From Micropterix aruncella (taxonomy: Eukaryota; Arthropoda; Insecta; Lepidoptera; Micropterigidae), in assembly GCA_944548615.1 (NCBI GenBank), contig OX155967.1, positions 22,959,997 through 23,023,996 on the forward strand: a stretch of DNA of 64,000 nucleotides, given 5' to 3'. The position numbers and the translations under genes were made by a program. Shown here in pieces: positions 1 to 10,832 of this stretch. Below the pieces are notes generated by a model, which was not told where the DNA came from, ran no database searches, and saw only the letters and a program-made list of their open reading frames with translations. Position 1 is the first letter of the stretch. The number at the start of each line of letters is the position of its first letter.

Positions 1-232
1 GCGATGCCCTGCATAAATGAACTGGTGGTCCTTGAAATATTTGAATAATTTCACATACGAAACAAATCTGCGAATCACGCTTCTTATATCTAACTCTTAT
101 ATCTTACAGCTAACAACATCAAGCGGTGTAAAATACAACTAGTTATAATGCACACCAAAGACAAGAACCATGTTTAAATTATTGATAATCCTAAATTAAT
201 TTAATTCAATAATAGTTTAGGGAGCCCCGAAT
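1..232 (+). repeat. Dispersed repeat, copy a
   Basis: Bases 12-190 are closely similar to 1165-1325, in the same orientation; both contain the run TTATAATGCACACCAAAGAC. A short further copy of the beginning lies at 258-290. The segment 188-232 recurs at 16979-17024. No coding potential is seen. The element class is unknown. Direct-repeat copies around 1 kb apart suggest fragments of one repetitive family rather than host sequence. Confidence 0.6.
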
Positions 233-299
233 GTGAGTGCTACGGAGAGAAAGTAAGGCGATGCTCTGCATAAACAAGCTGATGGTCTTGTGAGATTGG

Positions 300-850
300 C
301 CACCCTTCACTAGACTCCAATTGATTGTGAGCGAAGGGTGGTTCTCATCGTGAAGTTTTCTCCGTGAATGAAAGTCGTGGATGTCGAAGTAGAAGTATTT
401 AATCAGAAGGTTGAAGTGAGTCGCCAGTTCTTAACGCCTTGATTGTTATTTCGCCGTAGTGTATTAGTGTGGGCGCGAGGTGAAGCCGTAGTAGTGTGTC
501 CGAAGTGCGTAGTCGAGGAGCGAGGCTTGACGATCGGTATCGCGGATAATGCAAGTACTGCTTGATAATGAAGCGTAGTCGCGGTAACTGTCCACTGAGG
601 GGACGATGAAGATGTGTAGCGCGATAACTATCCGACAAGGAAAATGATGTATAGCCGTGTACTTGTCCACCAAGGGAATGATATCGATCGATTGAAATGT
701 ACTACGTTTTATACCGTGAGCGGTGAAGTAATAGCTATGAGTGGGGTGCGACATGTGGATCGATCAGAAGAAATGACATGAGTCATCGCTTGACTGTGCA
801 AAAATTGCCGAATTTAGTTGGAAATTAACTGCAGCTGGCTCGTGTAGGTT
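300..850. other. No recognisable gene
   Basis: Only short overlapping open frames occur here, with no conserved motif. The plus strand is G-rich, with many GTAG-like words. I see no TIR, LTR or promoter that can be supported. Confidence 0.5.
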
Positions 851-924
851 TGAGCGAGTTTGCGGTTTCCATTCTGTGGAAATTACTTTTTTGTTGTGGG
901 TATGTTGGACCGACAGGGCTCCAA

Positions 925-1168
925 CAGTCTCGAAGACTATCGCGGTTGTTTAACATTATAAATAGGATAGAAAATACTATCCTATTTATAATGTTAATAC
1001 AAATAGGACATAACCTACGCAGTGGCGGCAGCGGTATGCGGCCTACCCGCAAAACAACGGACTGACAGTTCTTCAGTCTACCCTAGACAACGGCGGCTGC
1101 AACGTCACCGAAACGTCGGGTCCTACAAATTTCACGCGGTAAATTCGTTTTCTATCCTATTTATAAAC
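925..1168. repeat. Foldback-like repeat, relative of 27345-27517
   Basis: It shares its start (GAAGACTATCGCGGTTG), its GTCACCGAAACGTCGG core and its end (ATCCTATTTATA) with the 173 bp insertion at 27345-27517. It differs inside: 952-970 and 977-995 are perfect 19-base inverted arms separated by six bases. No target duplication was found here. It may be a Penelope-type terminal fragment or a MITE; the class is unproven. Confidence 0.55.
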
Positions 1169-1325
1169 TGATGGTCCTTGAAATGTTTGTGAATATCCTG
1201 AATCCTGTAATTGTCCTTAAAATCTGTGAATCACGCTTCTTACAGCTAACAACATCTATCAGTGTAAAATACGATTAGTTATAATGCACACCAAAGACAA
1301 GAACCAGGTGTAAATTATTGATACA
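1165..1325 (+). repeat. Dispersed repeat, copy b
   Basis: Diverged second copy of the sequence at 12-190, with several small indels. It abuts the foldback-like repeat directly, so the latter may have inserted into it. Confidence 0.55.
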
Positions 1326-1544
1326 TATTTAATGAAAAATACAAAATTAAGGGGAAATCTTTACAAGTCTGCATTATAATTTGCATGTAGATCGTGCATA
1401 ATTTGTATTGTAAGAATCGGACGCATCGCATCAAAGGGGGATTAGTTTGCAACAATGCGTTCACTGTATCGGCAGCGATCGGATTTGCCGAGGCAACCAC
1501 CAGTAATCGGATTCCCGACGCCACTTTCATTCGGATTTCCTTAA

Positions 1545-1905
1545 CGAGCAGACGAGCGGAATGTGTTTGTGAGATATTGGAAGAAAGCGAAGCAGAACAA
1601 TTTGTCGTAATTGCTTTTTTGTTAACAGAAGAAGAGGAAGAAAGAGCTAAAAAAAACTAAAAAAAGGAAACAATATCTGGATACACAACATATTCAAGAA
1701 GAAATCGCAACATGGAGAATATCACACTATTTCCTGATTTGTTAAACGATGACACCAAATTATTACAGTATTTTCGTATGGTTCAGCTATAATTTACTAT
1801 TCTTCTTGGCATCCTGAAACCACATTTATTAAGAAGGAATACAAAATACAAGGAGGCTATAGGACCAGAAGAAAGGCTTGGTGTGTGTTAAAGGTATTTA
1901 TTGAA
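1545..1905 (+). pseudogene. HARBI1-like (PIF/Harbinger) transposase, N-terminal remnant
   Basis: Broken frames encode a typical start of a HARBI1-like nuclease: an acidic stretch ending EEEEERAKK, then LFPDLLNDDTK followed by YFRM, then in the next frame PHLLRRNTKYKEAIGPEERL and a RYL motif. These blocks occur in this order in the N-terminal helical region of PIF/Harbinger transposases. Stops at about 1658, 1791 and 1888, plus a frame change, break it. The DDE domain is absent downstream, so this is a 5' fragment, not a working gene. Confidence 0.72.
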
Positions 1906-2000
1906 ATTAAACAATTAATCGGATACAGAATTATTATTAAAACGTTTATATTGATCGAGAATCAGTCTTATTTTGATCCACTAAATGTGGATGTTACGTA

Positions 2001-2393
2001 TTGTTCACATTTTCGTGGGGGGACAGCATACGCAGAGTTTCGCTAGTGGCAGGTGAAGGAGACATTGTTTCATGGGTCTGGAAGGAGGTATTTCATTTAA
2101 AGTATATGATCGAGACAGTGGAGACAGTAGTGTTATTCTTAGAAGTCACCGGAGACATCATGCGCAGAGTTTTGTTCATAGCAGGTGAAGGAAATATCGT
2201 TGTATACATGTTTAATAGAGGAGAAGTTTTATTTGAACAAGTGGGCCAAGGAAACATTGAATTTGAACTAGTGGGTGCTGGACCAATCATTACATTTAAA
2301 ACATTTCTCACGTTTGAACCAGATGCCATAGGATTAGAAACAGGAATTATTGGAGTTGTCGTAAGTCTCATCTCCACGTTGTTAATTATTTGA
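2001..2393 (+). other. Unrecognised open frame with an internal repeat
   Basis: An open frame of 130 codons with no family I recognise. It contains two similar segments about 125 bp apart, around 2025-2070 and 2160-2205, encoding variants of RRVxxxAGEGxIV. The opposite strand is also open for 120 codons (2093-2455). Its Ser/Thr/Pro-rich composition would suit a disordered tail of a transposon accessory protein. Neither strand can be chosen with confidence, and it may not be coding. Confidence 0.25.
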
Positions 2394-2734
2394 AACGATT
2401 GAACTTTAATGTGAATTTGGACTTGTAAAAGAAAAGTCTTTACTGTTTTTGCCATAGTGATGAAAAAATCAAGTAAAGGATCACTCTGGTTTCTGTCTAA
2501 CGGCTGCAGCCTGTGTATAGTGTGTCCAGGAAGTTGTATCAGAATTGCTCCCTCGTCTCAAGCGAGCGTCACCTTATAAGTGTTAGATTATTTTGATGTG
2601 GCAAATCTGAGAGTAAAATGTATATTTCTTTCTATCCTCTTTTATTTTATTTGTCATACTCTTTATATAGGTTAAGATACGTAGTCTTCTCGCAAATAAT
2701 GTTCATATAGATTAGCTCTAAAATATTGCCTCCA

Positions 2735-2792
2735 GGCAATCAGCTCGCCCTTTCTTAAGAATAAAGAGTTTTATTATTATTATTACTTAAAA
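2735..2792 (+). repeat. LINE/SINE-like tail ending in (TTA)n
   Basis: A short segment containing AATAAAGAG runs into a (TTA)n stretch, as at the 3' ends of some non-LTR elements. No upstream coding part is seen. Confidence 0.35.
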
Positions 2793-2829
2793 TTTTTGCT
2801 GTGTGTCGTGTAGCCGACAATATTCCTAT

Positions 2830-3455
2830 TACTTTTTGTACGTTCTCTCCTATTACTTTTTGTGGTCTCTTTTGTAAAGTAGAAAATCCACTTTCGTCGA
2901 CATTTATTATCCTGGTCGCTGTGATTTCATTTAAGCAAGTTGAATAAATTTCTTAATTTCTTCAACTTACTTTTTCAAGTAAGTTGAAGAAATGGGAAAC
3001 ATTCTATCTATTGAATTCTCGGTTAATGGATGTAGCTTCGAGCTGTCTGATGCTGATTTTATCACCATTACGCGTCTTGAAAGTTAAAACCACGCCTTTC
3101 CAGCTATTTGTTTTGTAGCGCTGAAGTAATGAGGTATTGTGTTCTGCTTAGCTATTTGATAAGCCAATCTCCTTATGTCCGTTATTGTCAATCTAAACAT
3201 GCACTGCTCCAAAGTGAGAAGGTGGTTCACAAGATCTTTTTCAACTGCGTCTGGGAAAACTGTCAGTCTTCCTTTGTGGGTTATCGTAGAGTAAGCAAAG
3301 ATATTTTTGCTGTCCAGGTGCCTCTTTAACGTGGCCTTAGGTATTTTGTAGAGTCATGCACACTCATTTAATCCAATGTTGTCTTGGTGAAATGCAAATA
3401 TTGTTGTAGATCTTCTTGCTTCCATTTGTAGTAGTGCTTGCTGTCAGCCATCTAG
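2830..3455 (-). pseudogene. pogo/jerky-type transposase remnant, N-terminal half
   Basis: Read from 3455 downwards it begins MADSKHYYKW. It continues in a second frame with a helix-turn-helix-like block (LYKIPKATLKRHLDSKN), then TVFPDAVEKDLVNHLL, ITDIRRLAYQIA and AGKAWF. It ends with VDESGFSTLQKRPQK, the first catalytic aspartate region. These are the CENP-B-type DNA-binding and early DDE blocks of pogo-family transposases. At least two frameshifts and several stops break it, and the rest of the catalytic domain is missing. A perfect hairpin at about 2961-2994 lies inside, probably a local inverted duplication. Confidence 0.75.
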
Positions 3456-3479
3456 AATAAACCAAATTCGCATTGGGAT

Positions 3480-4317
3480 ACATTTATTTATTTCTTTCGG
3501 ACTAAGTTAGATAACTTGTACCAGTCCATTTTACCGAATGACTGATAAATTGGACTGGTCCAAATTACCAAACTGTCGTAGGTTCAATTTACCCGACTGA
3601 GCGTTTTTACAAACAAAAATTTGTGACAAACATAACCTATACCCATTAGGCACAACTCTTTTTTGGTCTTCAAACTGAATATATCTCTTACTTGATTACG
3701 ATAAATTATTAAAAAAAACTCTTACCTTGTTTCCATACATAGCCTTACGAACGCTCCATGAAATTTACATTAAAGATAAGAGATATGGTTTTGCTGCCGT
3801 AGCTTCACGTCGCTTCATCTTTGACAACTGACATTTCGGTTGCGCCCAGTGAATTTAGTTACGGATCTAAGTCTGTTGCCAGTTTACGTACATGTGGCCT
3901 AATTTTGCGATTATTGGACATGTCCAATTTAACAGTCAGTCCAATAAACCGGACATAACCCTATAACAGGTACAGTCCTAGTGAAATAAACTTACCTTAC
4001 GGGTCTCTCCGTCCGGTCTTATAATTCAATAAATTTACTTCTTATGGATTGATAGGAGACCTTGATCACCTAATAAATACAGCCCATTAGTTAATGCCAG
4101 AAACTTAATGACTCTTCAAAAAAGATGTAATATCTGGGAAAACTGTCAAGTAGTGCATTGTTGATTGCCATAAGTAACAAAAAGAAGAGAGAAGTCAAGT
4201 AGTGCAAGCGTGTGTTGTAAATTTTTGCCAGAAACCGGAAAAATAGTGAAATTTTAGTCTTAAAGACCACACTGTCTTCCCCAATATCTCTCTGGTTTGT
4301 GGAGCATCTAATGGAAC
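3480..4317. other. AT-rich stretch without recognised gene
   Basis: No open frame with a recognisable motif. A few words recur locally, such as GGACTGGTCC and GACTGATAAATTGG-like strings, hinting at an old MITE, but no paired termini could be supported. Confidence 0.4.
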
Positions 4318-4321
4318 TTAA

Positions 4322-5803
4322 CCCCTCCTGTCGCGAAGTAAAAACTCACCTATCACTTTTGCGCGCGACATATTCGGGCAAAAAATCGACGCGAGTCAAC
4401 GGCCTTGAGAAAAACGATCATAACTTATAAACCACTAAACGGATTAAAAAAAGATAAAGAGAAAAATGATCGCATTGAAATTTGACATATAAAACATTAT
4501 AACCTTATCTCGTAAAACAATTAAGATAATAATGAATAAATATTACAAAATTGGCAAACTGAAAAAACTCGCCTATAAAATCATTTCGATTTTTTTGTCA
4601 CAAAATACGTAAAATATGCAAAAATTGTAAATACAGTTATGTTCTTTATTAAATGCTTTACCAAAACGATATTTGTTTTTACTTATTTGCATACAAAAAT
4701 ATTTATTTATTCAGCCAAGAAATTTTTTATTTATTCTCGTAAAAAAAAAAAAAATATTTTTAATTTGTGACTACTTATGGTATTTTTTTATATGAAATTC
4801 TTTCAAAATAACTTTATTACTACATCACACTTCTTAGAAATCACACCAGAACTTTGAGCTTTGTCTGATATTATAGAAAAATCTAAAGTTTTGAGAGTTT
4901 CCGCGTCCGAACTTAATAATAAACTTTGAATGCTCATAATATAATATTCGTTAGATTTTTTCAATTATATATTCTCATCATAGACTTATTATATGTCTAA
5001 TAACTAATTACTATACTCCAAGGAGTCACATTTCATCGAAAAACTATGGAAAATCGCACTTTATTCTCTCATAGTAATTATCAAAACAAGTTTCTTTGCG
5101 CGATTCATATTACAAAACAAGATATAATGTTCAAAATACGCCTAATTATGTGATAACTTAAGATGTAAATGAAGCAATACTTATTTTGTTAGTAAATTAA
5201 AGCGACATTACGTCATATTTCGCGATATATCAGGATATTTCATAAACATTACAAAATAATAACAACCATTTTTTCACGAGCCGTTTGTTGTCGCCGAAGT
5301 GTTTTCTTTAAAAATTCGTGAAAAACAGCAAATGGACTATCTCAATTGACTAATCCTCATGCCTAAACTACTTAAAAATGCAAATTACTCACTGTTATCC
5401 AGTAAATGGCACAAAACACTGCACAAAACACTGTTTTTATCAACCATTTCGCGGAACTATACGCGGCCGCGGCGGTGGCCGATGGACACTGCCGTTTTGA
5501 CGTCTATGCTCACTTTTTAAATCGCCGTTCGATATTGCCACACAGAAATCTTGAATTAAAGATATTTTGGCCATATCGTTATTATTATTATTATTATTAT
5601 TAATAATAGGCTAGCAGCTTTAGCTGATGCGCCTATATCACAACACTTATTTTTTAGTTGCGCCGTCAGAAAGCATATAGTACGACGTTTCGAATCGTAA
5701 ATTGCATTTTTCGCAGCGGCGAGCGCTTTGTCCGGTTGCGGATGTTACGGAGTCTAGGCGGCCGACATAAATGTCCCCAATGGGATGTTACGTGCTGAGC
5801 GGG
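4322..5803 (-). mobile_element. piggyBac-type non-autonomous element, copy 1
   Basis: It is flanked by TTAA on both sides (4318-4321 and 5804-5807). Its ends are CCCCTCC on the left and, read inward from the right, CCCGCTCAGCACG. Nearly the whole length is the reverse complement of two further copies at 20841-22245 and 47541-48943. TTAA target duplication with CCC-starting ends is the hallmark of piggyBac-superfamily insertions. It has no transposase; the only open frame, near 5406-5603, is not conserved between copies. It is longer than the others because of a 76 bp insertion at 5581-5656. Confidence 0.8.
5581..5656 (-). repeat. Short retroelement-tail insertion inside MITE copy 1
   Basis: This 76 bp is absent from the other two MITE copies at the same site. 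It carries a (TTA)n run at one end and is flanked by GTT on both sides. It looks like a SINE or the extreme 3' end of a LINE, inserted after the MITE. The class is inferred. Confidence 0.5.
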
Positions 5804-5934
5804 TTAAACATATTTATCAGTGCTAATGACAACTGGGTAAACCTCAAAATGCTAATAACAGGACCGGGTGACCAATAGGTCATTTTAAGAGTGGCTGATA
5901 TCAGGTCAGCAGCTACCCGCGGGACTCCCATGGG

Positions 5935-6964
5935 CTAGTTAAAAGTTTCATTACCGTCTCTTCTGCGAAGCTCCTTTGACGGCTGGGTTCGTAGAGCGGC
6001 GGGTGTAGGGTTTACCCACCGTCGATGCAAAATCGGTGAAGCTCCTTGTTCTTCCATTTCTTCCTGATGCTCGTCAGCCGCAGCCTGGTCAATTTCATAC
6101 TCATATGGTGCGGTTTGCAGCTGGTAACCAGATGGCTCCGCCTGCGGCTGGTGACCAGACGGCTTCGCCTGCGGCTGGCGATTGGAATGGCTGGTTTCCA
6201 CATCCAGACTAGTCGGATGTCGGGTGGATAAATTGGGCCGCTCGCGAGAGCAGGACAGCACTGGCTCACCTTCCACTCTAAGAGCAGCTTCCTTGTTGCC
6301 TGGCGAATTATGAAATTACAAAGGCATTAAAATCGATCATCTGCACCGTCGTCTTCTATCGCTATACAGTTAGATACTTACTTTTGTTCGCGAACAATGT
6401 TCGATCGCTGTCCATTTTGTCCGCCCTGCCACCGACCGTCAGAAGCCCTATCAGTCCGGTCACACTCTCCAATATGTCGTCGGGGCAATGTAGTCCTTCC
6501 CTCCGCCTGTTTGAAATTCAGAAATTTCCTTCGTAAGCGCTGGATTTATGGATGACCTAAATATAATAAGGTAATAGAAAAAATATTACTTTTGGGTTAT
6601 GTATCCTCGCGTAACGCATCCTCGCGCAACGCAGTCGAGCCTTTTTTTTCAGGTTATCCCATTTCAGGCGAAGGGAATCCGAATTCCGGTGAACGCCTCC
6701 GACCACGTGAACGTGGTTGAAAGCATTCACCACCCTCGTCCAAGTGTCGTCTTTCATTACGTTTGTGGCGGCATCGGTTCGCTTGCACAGCAGAACCTCG
6801 CCTTCGTCCTCGATGCAGTCAAGTAATCGCCTCGTCTCGTCCGGTGTGAATACTTTTTTCCGGTGCTAAAAAACAATTATTATTATTGTACCCCTGCCGG
6901 AAGCGTTTATTTTCATATATTTATTACAAATCGTACATACTTGCGGCGGATCTGATCGTTTCAT
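5935..6964 (-). pseudogene. Myb/SANT-like DNA-binding protein, Harbinger-accessory type, one frameshift
   Basis: Four exons can be traced: 6964-6941, 6865-6590, about 6528-6382 and 6299-5935, with plausible GT donors and AG acceptors. Exon 2 carries the trihelix/Myb-SANT block, with TPDETRRLLDC, an MKDDTWTRVVNAFN core and LRLKWDNLKKKAR. This matches the regulatory-protein type that accompanies PIF/Harbinger transposases. Exon 3 encodes TGGG then DDILESVTGL, but in two frames: its 147 bases cannot give the phase needed by exon 4, so a one-base indel is present. Exon 4 has three 27-base repeats (about 6115-6185), giving QPQAxPSGx units. No matching transposase lies beside it. Confidence 0.6.
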
Positions 6965-7179
6965 TTTAGCTTTCGTAACAGCACAAAAAACAATGACACA
7001 ATGACGGATGACGGAGCAAACTGCCCGAATTCGGGCGATTACATTCGAGCTGTCATCGTCGTGAAATTAGCCAATCAGAAGCCGCCAAATCAAACGGATA
7101 TTTGTCGGTATGAAAACGAAATTTGTATGGGATGAGCTTACTAACGGATTGTGACGAGTGCGCAGTGGCTGCGTTCATG

Positions 7180-7440
7180 GTTTCAATCGTCATCGGAGAT
7201 GACAATGATGTTGTCGTCGTCGGAAGTACCATCTTCGTCCGCAGCCACCTCCGCCGCCGCCGCCATGGCCGCCGCCTCCACCGTATCCACCGCCATGGCC
7301 GCCGCCTCCGCATCTGCCGCCGAGTACGGCGTCGGCGAATGGCCAACTGCTCGTCGAATCTCATCATTATCATTATCGGATGGATGATTCATCCGATGAC
7401 AATATTATGACGGTATTCTTTAAAAAAAAATGAATGTATG
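7180..7440 (-). repeat. Repeated terminal exon module, copy A
   Basis: On the minus strand it encodes NDEIRRAVGHSPTPYS, an alanine-rich tract from GCC repeats, then DGTSDDDNIIVISDDD and a stop. The same module recurs at 8329-8436 (partial), 10833-11015, 11070-11285 and 11330-11550. Copy A and the last copy also share flanking sequence beyond the module (7440-7520 with 11555-11710). The last copy is preceded by a T-rich AG acceptor. It therefore looks like the last exon of a transposon gene. Confidence 0.55.
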
Positions 7441-7559
7441 TTTTTTGAACGCTTATGTATCCACGCGACACTAGACTAGACAGCAATTAAGGGCTTTTGC
7501 ATTCCTCCAATGCGCTGGTAGGTAATATTGTATGACTGGATGCCAGAGATGATAAATTT

Positions 7560-8328
7560 TTATTTAAATGCCTTCAGGCATACGATTCCAAGCCCCAGTA
7601 AGCTCGCTCGTTGGAGCTGACTGCAAGGCGGTCTCAGATCAAGAACGATACGCCTACCACCACCACAAACTCCTTGCTGTTATTCGCATCGACCTCCTCA
7701 AATACGTCTTTATTGAATGGACATATCCCCGTGGCTTTGAAACCCTCAACAGCGTTTGCCGCAGTAGCTGCCTTAAAGTAAGCTGGGGTGAATATTGACG
7801 CCATTAGATAAACTGTAATTGCTCGCCCAGGGTTAGTCAGCCACTTTTCGCACTCATTAGAGTAATATTTTTTCAAAGGAGAGAAAAAGCTTTTGTCTAG
7901 GGGGTTGCATTCGATGGCTACTATGAGGTGGAAGTGTCAGTCCTACGGTATTATTTTTTCTGCAGAATTCAATAGCGCCAATGGAGCAGTGTGAGCTGTG
8001 GTTGTCCATTATTAACAGGATCGGTTGTTCCTTTGTGGGCTTCGTGTGATCTTTGAAATGAGATAAATAATCAAGAAACAGTTCCTGGTTAATGAAGCTA
8101 CTATCAGATACTATTCCTACTGAAGAAGGTGGAGATCCATCAAGTAGTTCACTCTTCATCCTTTTCCTAGGGTATATAAATGCTGGAGGAACAAAATGCC
8201 CACTCGCACTCATGGCGCATACAACAGTCACGTTTATATCCCTCTCTGCACTGGATATCTTATTTACACATTTTTTACCTTTCGTGGAAAGTACTTTAGG
8301 AGGTTTGTTGGGAACTGTTGAAATCCCG
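7560..8328 (-). pseudogene. pogo-type transposase remnant, catalytic half
   Basis: Read from 8328 down: GISTVPNKPPKVLSTKG, SSAERDINVTVVCAMSASG, IYPRKRMKSELLDG, ILLIMDNHSSH, LTLPPHSSH, then after a frameshift YYSNECEKWLTNPGRA and ATGICPFN. These are the central and third catalytic regions of a pogo/Tigger DDE domain, with the second aspartate in MDNHSSH. The N-terminal part ends abruptly at a junction with repeated module copy B'. At least one frameshift, near 7870, inactivates it. Confidence 0.78.
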
Positions 8329-8436
8329 GCGTCGGCGAATGGCCAACGGCTCGTCGAATCTCATCATTATCATCATTGGATGATGATTCATTTTATTTTT
8401 GATTTTTTAAAATTATTTATTAAAAAAAAGGAAATA
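8329..8436 (-). repeat. Repeated terminal exon module, partial copy B'
   Basis: Only the NDEIRR-to-GHSPTP half of the module is present, fused directly to the pogo remnant on its left. The nearly complete pogo element at 8439-10824 inserted immediately to its right, at a TA. Confidence 0.55.
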
Positions 8437-8438
8437 TA

Positions 8439-10824
8439 GGGGAGAGGGGGGCATTGTGGGGTAGCTAACATCTAGACACATTTAAATAGTTTATTAGTTA
8501 TTATTTTGATTGTTTCCGTTTTCTTCTTTTTCTTTTCAGTAGACTTAAAATCAATATCTCTTGTCACCTTTCTTTAGCTTTCCTTTTTTTCCTTTGATTC
8601 CTTTCTATTGCTTTCCTTTTTTTCCTTTGATTCCTTCTGAGCAATAAGCTCGTTTTTGTAAGGCGACTCTGTGATAATAGCCGTTTTACCTCGCCGCTTT
8701 GTGACTCTCTGTGAAGTTCGTATTTCTTTAGGCAAGTGCATCATATTTTCAGGTGACATCACGAAAGGCCTGGCACGATTGTTCATCAGAGAGCATCTCG
8801 GTTGAGGAGATCTTTGTTGGACAGGTTCCGGAGTTTTTGTTCGGTTGTTCATCCAAGAGCATCCAGGCTGAGTAGATATTTGTCGGGCATATTCAGTAGT
8901 TTTTGGTGTCCCTGTGAGATAATTTAGTTCAGTAGAGTTTTCTACCTGTAGTCGCATTTGTATGTTGGAGTTCATGAGTGCCGCTATCGGTTGAGCTAAC
9001 AGGTTGGCTGTAGGTGGAGTGGCTCTAAATGAATGCTGAGGGTTAGTCATTATAGGAAATTCAGTTGTCAGGGGGGCTGCTTCTGGAATGATTGGGTTGT
9101 CCGTCGTCTCAGAAGGGGCAAAATCTGCGTCTGTGAATATATTGCGATCAAGAGGCCATATTTCAGTTGCTCTATACGAATTAAGAGCAGTTGTCATGGT
9201 GGATGAAGCTATAAAAGATTGTCCAAACAATGCAGCAGTCTGGAACTGAGTAACCACGCGACCTGGGTGGCTTCTGAGCCATTTCTTTATCTCGTTGCTG
9301 TAAAATGTGCTCAGAGGTTTCATAAATCCAACGTCCAGTGGTTGCGTGAAGTGAGGTGGGAAACATAATAAAATTACTCCATTTGCGCGCGCTAGATCGA
9401 CCACCTCAATTGATTTCACATGTGTCGCATGACCATCTAAGAGCAAAAGCACAGGATCATCTTTGGTGGCATGTGACCATTCTATGAATCTTTGTAGCCA
9501 TAGCACAAATAGGTGACCTTGTATCCAACCGGATTCATGACATTCTCCCCAAGATCCAGCTGGGGCTCCATCGAGCAGCTCGGGCTTCATTCGTTTTCGG
9601 GGGAAAATAAACATTGGAGGCATATAATTGCCGGTTGCACTGAAGCAGACAATTGTTGTCATTAGTTTTCCTCGTTCGGCAGAAGTGAGAGTCCCGACTT
9701 GCCGTTTTCCACAAGTAGCCAGTATTTTGGAATGACTTTTGGAGACGGTCGACACCCCTGTCTCATCCACGTTGTAGATGCGTTGTGGTTGCAGTTTATA
9801 TTTATCATAGACCTTTTCTAGTAGATCAAAAAAGTTCTCAACAGCCACTCTATTAAACCCCATAGCTCTGGCTGCTGACGTTGCTTCTGGCTTTCTGTAG
9901 CTAATGTCCGGATGTCTCTTTAAAAAGCATTTTAGCCAGTCTGCGCCTGCCAGGCCATCTCTGGTGTTGAATCGATTGGCAATCTGGTTTTTTGTAGCTA
10001 AGTCATAGGCCAGTTTCCGGAGTTCGTTAGATGTCAGACCGTAAAATCTTTCCTCCATCCTCTTTATATAAGTTATTAACTCAGTTTCCTGCTCTGGCGA
10101 AAATACTGTGGTGTAATGACCTAACTTCTTCAGAAATACAGTTTCATCAGGATTAGCCCTGTACTTCGATACATATCGTTCAAGCATAGTTTGTGGAACA
10201 CCGTGACAATCTGCAGCTTTTTTATAGTCCTTTCTCCAGAAACTACATTCTCAACCGCTTTCTTCATAGACTCCACAGACCATGAATGTTGGTCTGTTTT
10301 TCTTTTGTATGTCCTAACCATGTTTCCTGAAACAATAGTTTCATTACTTAATATTTAATTAATTAGGATCCAGTAAGGGGCATAGTGGGGTACCTATAAC
10401 AAGGGTTTATAAAAGTGCCCCACTATGCCCCCTCCAATGTACCCCACTTTGCCCCAAACTACTATGCAAAATAAAACAAAGATGGCGCCTTCTGACATTT
10501 GTCTGAACAGAAATCTTTGTTTTAGACTTTTATTTTCAAGAGTTTACCTCAATACTTAGTATATTTTGACTACTGAATCATTGACGTTAGTTTACACAAC
10601 TTCAAAGCGAAATATGACAAACATTTTAAGAAAAGTATAGTGATTTTTTTACTTACGCGTGGAGAAAAAACCGCCCGTGATTTTGCATCCGTCGCTAGCG
10701 GAGATCGCCGGCCAACTGAAGGCCAATCGCGGCGCGGTATTTCGAGCGCTCTGTGACTGTTACTATACGATGGGGGTGGGCTTCCCCGCTATGCCCCGGT
10801 ACCCCACTATACCCCCCCCTCCCC
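8439..10824 (-). mobile_element. Near-complete pogo/Tigger-type DNA transposon
   Basis: The left end reads GGGGAGAGGGGGGCATTGTG; the right end, reversed, reads GGGGAGGGGGGGGTATAGTG. TA lies immediately outside both ends (8437-8438 and 10825-10826). TA duplication with TIRs and one pogo-type transposase on the minus strand is diagnostic of the pogo branch of Tc1/mariner. Additional GGGGCATAGTGGGGTACC-like words lie inside near 10376-10460, probably subterminal repeats. It inserted into the array of repeated terminal exons, since module sequence lies on both sides. Confidence 0.85.
8574..10321 (-). CDS. pogo/Tigger-type transposase with a single frameshift
   Basis: DDE transposase expected to act in the nucleus on its element's TIRs. 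It starts MVRTYKRKTDQHSW at 10321; a CENP-B/pipsqueak-type helix-turn-helix follows (ERTIKK, then PQTMLERYVSKY). The frame changes in an A6 run near 10217: one more A would join the halves. The long frame of 537 codons (10187-8574) contains FYGLTSNELRKLA and the aspartates NVDETG (residue 141), LLLDGHATH (251) and QPLDVG (285), a DDD triad of the pogo type. The C-terminus is low-complexity KESKEKKES repeats. The missing base could be a real mutation or a homopolymer error; otherwise it looks intact and young. Confidence 0.85.
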
Positions 10825-10832
10825 TATATATA

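Noticed and set aside
399..754. Two overlapping minus-strand open frames of 79 and 96 codons
   Set aside because: Different frames of the same stretch, no motif, composition explained by repeated GTAG-like words.
5406..5603. 65-codon plus-strand frame ending in a tyrosine run
   Set aside because: Lies inside MITE copy 1, is not open in the sister copies, and the tyrosines come from the (TTA)n insertion.
7053..7410. Arginine-rich and other overlapping frames through the GCC repeats
   Set aside because: All frames stay open in (GCC)n DNA; only the NDEIRRAVGHSP frame is shared with the other module copies.
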